Positions 1 to 6,660 of a DNA stretch of 6,660 bases are shown piece after piece. Every line of letters starts with the position of its first letter. The stretch's first letter is position 1. The notes under the pieces were generated by a model that made no database searches, was not told the origin of the DNA, and was given only the letters and a program-made list of their open reading frames with translations. The stretch lies in NCBI GenBank assembly GCA_021323355.1, contig JAJONK010000290.1:1-6660 (forward strand). The letters run 5' to 3'. Position numbers and translations under genes: made by a program. The stretch comes from Deltaproteobacteria bacterium (GTDB lineage: Bacteria > Desulfobacterota > Binatia > UBA9968).

Positions 1-45
1 CCGCTCGTCGATTTTCGCGCGCCTCGCATCTGGATCTTTTTGAGC

Positions 46-66
46 AGCCCGCAAGAGGCTTTTTTC
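46..66 (+). terminator. Weak intrinsic-terminator-like hairpin in the left leader
   Basis: AGCC at 46-49 can pair with GGCT at 57-60 across a 7-base loop, and a run of six T follows (60-65). This is the arrangement of a Rho-independent terminator, but the stem is only four base pairs. It could end transcription of a gene lying left of the window. All three forward frames are open from the left edge until stops at 41-43, 85-87 and 90-92, so which frame, if any, holds the tail of that gene cannot be told. Confidence 0.25.
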
Positions 67-90
67 AGCATCCTGCTAATTTCCTAATGT

Positions 91-96
91 GAGGAG
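91..96 (+). promoter_or_regulatory. Shine-Dalgarno deciding the amidohydrolase start
   Basis: GAGGAG lies five bases before GTG at 102-104, a good spacing for ribosome binding. The alternative in-frame GTG at 96-98 overlaps this site and so could not be served by it. This is why the start at 102 is preferred. It yields a protein beginning (M)IIDCDSH, the usual beginning for this amidohydrolase group. Confidence 0.6.
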
Positions 97-101
97 TGAT
101 A

Positions 102-1280
102 GTGATAATCGATTGCGATAGTCATCTGATGCCCAAGGACGCTTTTGACAGTGTTGGCGGCCGCTTCGGCTCGCGCAAACCGATACTAATATTCGGCGAC
201 AACGGGCTGTACGCCGATGTCGAGTTTCCCGGCAATGCGCCTCAAGTGCCCGGGACCAGCCCGCTCGGCGCACCCGGGTCGGGCGCCATGTTCAGAAGCT
301 TGTGGGATGTGGAAGCGCGCATGAGCGACTACGATGAGCGTCTCGGCATCGAACGGCACTTCGTATTGCCGCAATTTTCCGGCTGGTGGTCCTACGTGAT
401 AGAACCCGAACTGGCCGGGCGGATGGCCCGTTCGCACAACGAGTCGATGCTGCGGATCATGGAAAAGTATCGCGGCAGGATTCTCGGTGTCGCGCTGGTG
501 GCGCTGCAGGACGTTGCTGGATCAATTCGCGAGCTGGAATGGGCCAAAGAGCATGGGTTCACGACCGCTGTCGTCGATAAGATTTTTCCCGTCAAAGACC
601 ATCCGTATGGCGAGCCGCTCGGAAGTCGGCGCGAGCTCTGGCCGTTCTTCCGAAGAGCCGAGGAGCTGGACATGCCGCTCTACCTGCACAACGTTCAGCA
701 TGGCCATCGCCTCAGTAACTTGCTGCCGTTCCAGAGAGACGGGCTTTACGTCTTCGCGCCGCAGGAAGGGCACATGAGCTTGGTTTCATTGTTTACCAGC
801 GGTTTGTTGGACGCCTGTCCCAAACTGCAGTTCATTTACACTGAAGCGGGTACCGCGTTTATCAAGCCTCTGGTCGAGCGTCTCGATAAAATTCTCGAAG
901 CGCCGCCAGTGGATTATGACGATCAGGAAGCGCCGCTGGGCAACGGCAATTTGTCAAAAACAGGCGAGAAGCTTCGCCGGGCGCGCGCGATCTTGCCCGC
1001 AAGCGAGTTCCTTGAAAAAAACAAACAGCCGGCGAGTTATTATTTCAAGAATAATTTTTTCTTCACGATTGAGACCGAAGAACCGGAGCTTGCCGAAGCC
1101 ATCGACTTCCTCGGCGCTGAACGCTTCCTCTTCGCCACTGACTATCCCCATGACGATCCCGGCGGAAGGATGAAATTCCAAGACGTCGAGTTGCTGAGAA
1201 AACACCCGGATATCTCAGAAGAAGATAAAGAGCTGATTCGCTGGAAGAACGCCGTCCGTTTGTTTCATCTGGAGTCGTGA
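102..1280 (+). CDS. Amidohydrolase family 2 (ACMSD-like) metal-dependent hydrolase/decarboxylase
   Basis: This is a probably cytoplasmic TIM-barrel enzyme of the amidohydrolase-2 family, whose members hydrolyse or decarboxylate small, often aromatic, acids using a bound divalent metal. Numbering from GTG 102 (392 residues), the N-terminal metal-binding strand reads IIDCDSH (D4, D6, H8). A central strand reads LYLHNVQHGH (H196, H200, H202). YTEAG near 247-251 leads into the 'KPLVERLD' segment typical of the family. FATDYPHDDPGG near 344-355 carries the C-terminal catalytic aspartate (D347) and a conserved histidine (H350). The length is usual for the group. There is no signal peptide or membrane segment. 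GTG 96 is a possible alternative start, but the Shine-Dalgarno spacing favours 102. No partner gene in the window reveals the substrate. The fold and family assignment is firm. The reaction (hydrolase or decarboxylase) is open. Confidence 0.9.
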   Translation: MIIDCDSHLMPKDAFDSVGGRFGSRKPILIFGDNGLYADVEFPGNAPQVPGTSPLGAPGSGAMFRSLWDVEARMSDYDERLGIERHFVLPQFSGWWSYVIEPELAGRMARSHNESMLRIMEKYRGRILGVALVALQDVAGSIRELEWAKEHGFTTAVVDKIFPVKDHPYGEPLGSRRELWPFFRRAEELDMPLYLHNVQHGHRLSNLLPFQRDGLYVFAPQEGHMSLVSLFTSGLLDACPKLQFIYTEAGTAFIKPLVERLDKILEAPPVDYDDQEAPLGNGNLSKTGEKLRRARAILPASEFLEKNKQPASYYFKNNFFFTIETEEPELAEAIDFLGAERFLFATDYPHDDPGGRMKFQDVELLRKHPDISEEDKELIRWKNAVRLFHLES

Positions 1281-1347
1281 TTAAACCTCTATCGCTCATT
1301 TGCGGCCAGCGTGCTGCGCAGTGGTGTTAGTGACTCTGCTAGAGTCC

Positions 1348-1422
1348 GTCGTTCCCGCATGCTTTTAGCGGGAATCCAGGCGAATTTCGGACTGGACCCC
1401 GCTTAAAACATTCGGGGGTGAT
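1348..1422. repeat. Imperfect extragenic palindrome with 'TTCCCGC/GCGGGAATCCAG' arms
   Basis: The left arm (1348-1379) and right arm (1392-1422) are reverse complements at about 23-24 of 31 positions with one gap, around a 12-base spacer. The left arm contains its own perfect 7-bp hairpin, TTCCCGC (1352-1358) with GCGGGAA (1368-1374). A further small hairpin, GACTCT-GCT-AGAGTC, precedes it at 1332-1346. The TTCCCGC...GCGGGAATCCAG theme is a well-known class of dispersed REP/MITE-like intergenic palindrome in many bacteria. It lies after the amidohydrolase stop and before the NUDIX gene. Its RNA could slow 3' decay or end transcription, but no T-run follows. It carries no coding sequence. Confidence 0.65.
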
Positions 1423-1511
1423 AATTTGAGGGAAAGTTATCCAAAGGCCTCAAGTACCCCGGAAGCTTGCTGTGAGGTTGTTCATTACAGCTGAATAGGA
1501 TCACGTACGTT

Positions 1512-2000
1512 ATGCCAATTCCTGAACGCTACAATCTGGGCTATAACATCGGTGTGGGCGGCGCGGTGGTGCGTGACGGCGAGCTGTTGCTGGTGCGGCG
1601 CGCTTCGCGTCATGGCCGCGGCAACTGGCAATTGCCCGGCGGCTTCATCGAACCCGATGAAACCATCGAACAGGCGGTTGTCCGCGAGGTTCAGGAAGAG
1701 GCGGGAGTTGAGGCCGAAGTCGAAGCCGTATTGGGCTTGCGGAGTCGCTATGATCCGGACTCGGGAAACGGCGTATACATCATCCTCTTGCTGCGGCCGG
1801 TGAGCGGCGAACCCACCGCTGACAACCACGAAGTCGATCACGCCGGCTATTTCACCTTGGAGCAGATTCGCGGCTTGAATCCGTTGCCGCCGGTCAACTG
1901 GGAGATCGCCCAACGAGTGCTGGCGCCCGATCGTCGCTTGCTGTTTCCCAAGCCCCTCGCCAATTTAAACGGCGCGCAGTACACGCTGTTCGTCGGCTGA
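1512..2000 (+). CDS. NUDIX hydrolase (ADP-ribose pyrophosphatase/MutT-like)
   Basis: The product is a 162-residue cytoplasmic NUDIX enzyme, which cleaves nucleoside diphosphates linked to another group, with Mg2+ or Mn2+. The Nudix box G-x5-E-x7-REuxEExGu is perfect at residues 44-66: GFIEPDE, then TIEQAVV, then REVQEEAGV. The catalytic REVQEE helix is intact. NWQLPGG precedes the box, as in ADP-ribose and related nucleotide-sugar hydrolases. The first 20 residues are short and contain no zinc ribbon, which argues against NADH pyrophosphatase. ATG 1512 is preceded by AGGA at 1497-1500, eleven bases away, a somewhat long spacing. The gene stands 231 bases after the amidohydrolase with a palindrome between, so its own promoter is likely, but I could not identify one. 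Likely substrates are ADP-ribose-like or oxidised nucleotides. The sequence does not decide which. Confidence 0.92.
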   Translation: MPIPERYNLGYNIGVGGAVVRDGELLLVRRASRHGRGNWQLPGGFIEPDETIEQAVVREVQEEAGVEAEVEAVLGLRSRYDPDSGNGVYIILLLRPVSGEPTADNHEVDHAGYFTLEQIRGLNPLPPVNWEIAQRVLAPDRRLLFPKPLANLNGAQYTLFVG

Positions 2001-2414
2001 ACGATGGTTGTCCCAGTCGGGAGCCTCATCTATTTGTGAGCTTCTGTGTTGTTCGGGCGGCGCGATGTCAGCCACAGCTCGAAAAAACCGAAGCGTGAAG
2101 CAAGGCTGTCTAAGTTCACCGGCGCAATATCGTCCGCTTACCCAAACGCTTAGCTGAGGCCCACGCGCCGAATTTGTCGGCAGGCATGAGTTAAGCTTCG
2201 AAACTGACCTGTGAGTGAACTCAATGAGGCTGCAATTTGATCGTAATAAAGATCGAGTTGAAGGAGAATTCAGTTCAATCGTAGGGTAAGCTGCGCGGCT
2301 AATGCTGCTGAGTTCAAGCACAAAAGATATCCGCGCCAGCTTGATCCGCTTCTTCGGGAGCGGTTCCGGATCGTGAATGCACAACCTGATGCGCCACGAG
2401 ACACGAGCGCATGC
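2001..2414. other. Gene-free stretch between convergent NUDIX and nuclease genes
   Basis: No convincing gene is seen in these 414 bases. Open frames here are short, serine/arginine-rich and lack family motifs or ribosome sites. One structured spot lies at 2343-2372. GATCCG and CGGATC can pair across it, or alternatively CCGCT (2346-2350) with AGCGG (2359-2363). Neither is followed by a T-run, so it is at best a weak processing or termination signal for the two convergent genes. A 24-codon frame at 2302-2376 reads STKDIRASLIRFFG and then stops. It faintly recalls an alanyl-tRNA synthetase N-terminus but is too short to support. The stretch may be decayed DNA. Confidence 0.5.
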
Positions 2415-3305
2415 TCATTTACGGATGACCTCATGCGATGTGTTCTGCACGACGAGGACGTCGCCATTCCTTTTGGTCACTAGCACTGTCGTTCTGACAA
2501 TTTCGGCATCAGTCTCCGTCGAAAGCGCCACTTCCTCACCAATCACTCTCCCGTCTTCAGCATACGATTTTACCGAAAGGGCTGTTGTCGGGTGGTAGGA
2601 GTAATGCGCTGTTATTGGTGCGATAAGGCCGCGAAGTGGCAAGAGCCGCCTACCAACCCGCAGTTCCATGTCGCCATGCTGTTCGTACGTGTACATCTTT
2701 GACTGATCTGAAGCCGGTTCTTTGACGTTTGGGTTCTGTAAAAGTTCGCGTAAGATAAATTGGTGAAGCGTAAGGAAGTCAGGTTCGCCGACGTACCGAA
2801 TCTCCGGCTCCGCGATTGCGGAGCCGAGTTGGAGTACTTCGTCCCGTGCGCTTCCGGGAAAATCATAATCGGCGAAATCCCGGACTGACACTTTCAATGC
2901 CCTTAGCCTAAACTCAATTGTCCCGAACTCCAGTGAGATTTGCTCCACATTCGCAACGCCGCGCAAAGAGATGTTCAAGGTCTCGGCGGCCTGCTTCGCC
3001 GCAGGCGAAAAGCCCGTAGTTGAAACAGCGATCACTTTGTCGAACTGAAATAGCTGCTTGCGACCTGCGAGATGCTGTATCCAGGAGCTGGGTGCCGGGC
3101 CTTCGGATGGTCGATCACGGCACTCGATCAACCACTTGAAAGACGTGGAACCGACATGCCCCTCGATTTGCACGTCAAACTCGGCAATTTGGTTTCCCTC
3201 TTCGTCGAATACCTTTTGATTCGGTGTGACATTAAAACCAGTGCCCAGCAGCAGCTTTTCAAGCTCCGCTACGAGCTGCTCTAAAGCGCGGCCATCATTC
3301 GCCAT
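2415..3305 (-). CDS. Solitary Mrr-like PD-(D/E)XK restriction endonuclease-like protein
   Basis: This 296-residue protein has an N-terminal nuclease-like domain (about residues 5-125) of the Mrr/restriction-endonuclease class, which cuts DNA, often modified or foreign. The helix G-R-A-L-E-Q-L-V (E9) opens the fold. EFDVQI gives the metal-binding D44, and WLIECRDR gives E61 and R63 at the E-x-K place. QLFQFDKVIAVSTTGFSPAAKQAA (written here as QLFQFDK, then VIAVSTTGF, then SPAAKQAA, about 84-107) is the characteristic following strand and helix. The usual catalytic lysine is replaced by arginine. Residues about 135-296 form a second region, rich in beta-type patterns, that I do not recognise. 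There is no methyltransferase, helicase or specificity gene in the window. Starting at ATG 3305, a GGTGA about 11 bases upstream is a poor Shine-Dalgarno. Base composition looks lower in GC than the flanking enzymes, consistent with transfer. Fold assignment is good. The target and in vivo role are unknown. Confidence 0.75.
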   Translation of the reverse strand: MANDGRALEQLVAELEKLLLGTGFNVTPNQKVFDEEGNQIAEFDVQIEGHVGSTSFKWLIECRDRPSEGPAPSSWIQHLAGRKQLFQFDKVIAVSTTGFSPAAKQAAETLNISLRGVANVEQISLEFGTIEFRLRALKVSVRDFADYDFPGSARDEVLQLGSAIAEPEIRYVGEPDFLTLHQFILRELLQNPNVKEPASDQSKMYTYEQHGDMELRVGRRLLPLRGLIAPITAHYSYHPTTALSVKSYAEDGRVIGEEVALSTETDAEIVRTTVLVTKRNGDVLVVQNTSHEVIRK

Positions 3306-3328
3306 CGATTAACTTTTCACCGTGTCCA

Positions 3329-3706
3329 TTGCGGCTCTATGGGCCGATGCTCCGTCATGCTGTGATCGAATGCGCCCTAAGTATTAAGTTAACCGATGTA
3401 GGCAGCGAGAATTACCGGTCAGCGTATCTCGGGGACGGCTCGGACAAAATGGTCGAAATCATTCGCAATATCCATCAGGTAACCGAGCTTTGTCAACGTA
3501 AGTTTCCCGCGAAAAGCCCCGGCACGGCGGCTTATCTACTTAACAATCGGCGACTTATTTCGGCAGACCAGCGCGAAAAACCGGGGGGGATTGAACTGAA
3601 CGATGCTTCAGTTCTATGGGAAGCCAGGGTTGTGAAGAATTCAATTCAATCCGCCAAAGAGATCTCGAATGATCCTGACGACACCACAAATTTCTTGCTT
3701 TTAGCT
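3329..3706 (+). pseudogene. Prephenate dehydratase-like C-terminal fragment, probably decayed
   Basis: An open frame from TTG 3329 (no ATG until 3347) carries a run of motifs in the order found in the C-terminal half of prephenate dehydratase domains, which make phenylpyruvate in phenylalanine synthesis. IECALSIKL (residues 13-21) recalls the 'GE..L.I' strand. NIHQVTELCQRKF (47-59) recalls the SHPQALAQC segment. GTAAYL (65-70) recalls STAAA. VVKNSIQSAKEISNDPDDTT with NFLLL (101-125) recalls the 'VL..NIQD..NNTTRFLVL' end. The catalytic TRF appears as TNF. The N-terminal half of the domain is absent, and after about 3706 the frame continues only as the antisense of the kinase gene, to 3847. A G7 tract lies at 3583-3589. 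No good ribosome site is seen. This is most likely a remnant; a short divergent functional protein is possible. The homology is inferred by eye and is moderate. Confidence 0.4.
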
Positions 3707-3739
3707 AGCGTCGGCAATCTGCGCCGGTGTATCCCGAAC

Positions 3740-6660
<2,921 letters not shown>

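Noticed and set aside
1426..1453. TTGAGG/CCTCAA inverted pair before the NUDIX gene as an operator or promoter element
   Set aside because: Six base pairs with a 16-base loop is expected by chance, and no matching -10 box could be placed.
2343..2372. Nested inverted repeat as a bidirectional terminator for the convergent genes
   Set aside because: No T-run follows on either strand, and the two alternative stems compete. It is mentioned only within the intergenic entry.
2302..2376. Short + strand frame reading STKDIRASLIRFFG, like the start of an alanyl-tRNA synthetase
   Set aside because: Only 24 codons before a stop, and no further synthetase motifs follow in any frame. Chance resemblance is more likely.
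1965..2384. A 139-codon open frame on the minus strand across the gene-free stretch
   Set aside because: It overlaps the end of the NUDIX gene, has a serine/arginine-rich random-looking composition, no family motif and no ribosome site.

Overview
The window reads as a piece of a free-living, probably soil or sediment bacterium of moderate to fairly high GC, most like an uncultured proteobacterial or related lineage. The grounds are a metal-dependent amidohydrolase starting with an IIDCDSH motif, a many-GAF hybrid-style sensor kinase, and a dispersed 'TTCCCGC...GCGGGAATCCAG' type extragenic palindrome. The taxon cannot be fixed from sequence alone. Nothing resembles a phage, plasmid, CRISPR array or RNA gene.

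Layout, left to right. (1) 1-101 is a short leader with a weak terminator-like hairpin and a good Shine-Dalgarno. (2) 102-1280, + strand, is an amidohydrolase-2/ACMSD-like TIM-barrel hydrolase or decarboxylase. (3) 1281-1511 is intergenic and holds an imperfect inverted repeat (1348-1422). (4) 1512-2000, + strand, is a NUDIX hydrolase with a perfect Nudix box. (5) 2001-2414 is a gene-free stretch. (6) 2415-3305, - strand, is an orphan Mrr-like PD-(D/E)XK nuclease fused to an unrecognised C-terminal domain. (7) 3329-about 3706, + strand, is a degenerate stretch resembling the C-terminal half of a prephenate dehydratase domain; its frame then runs into the antisense of the next gene. (8) 3740-6660, - strand, is a large multi-GAF sensor histidine kinase that enters from beyond the right edge and is broken by a frameshift near 4482-4494.

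How it fits together. The two + strand enzymes are separated by 231 bases with a palindrome, so they need not form an operon and no shared pathway is evident. The nuclease has no methyltransferase or specificity partner in the window, so it is a solitary restriction-like or DNA-repair-like nuclease. It lies between unassignable DNA and a gene fragment, which suggests an insertion/decay island. The sensor kinase would have integrated signals through at least five GAF modules into one cytoplasmic HisKA-HATPase core. At present the GAF array and the kinase core are in different frames.

The best discovery is the mechanism of that break. One 13-base stretch encodes the end of one conserved motif (LKTF) in the first frame and the start of the next (ENLR) in the second. 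This is what a 34-base deletion between short direct repeats would leave. The GAF array also shows an A-B-A-B duplication pattern. No clearly new multi-gene system was found.
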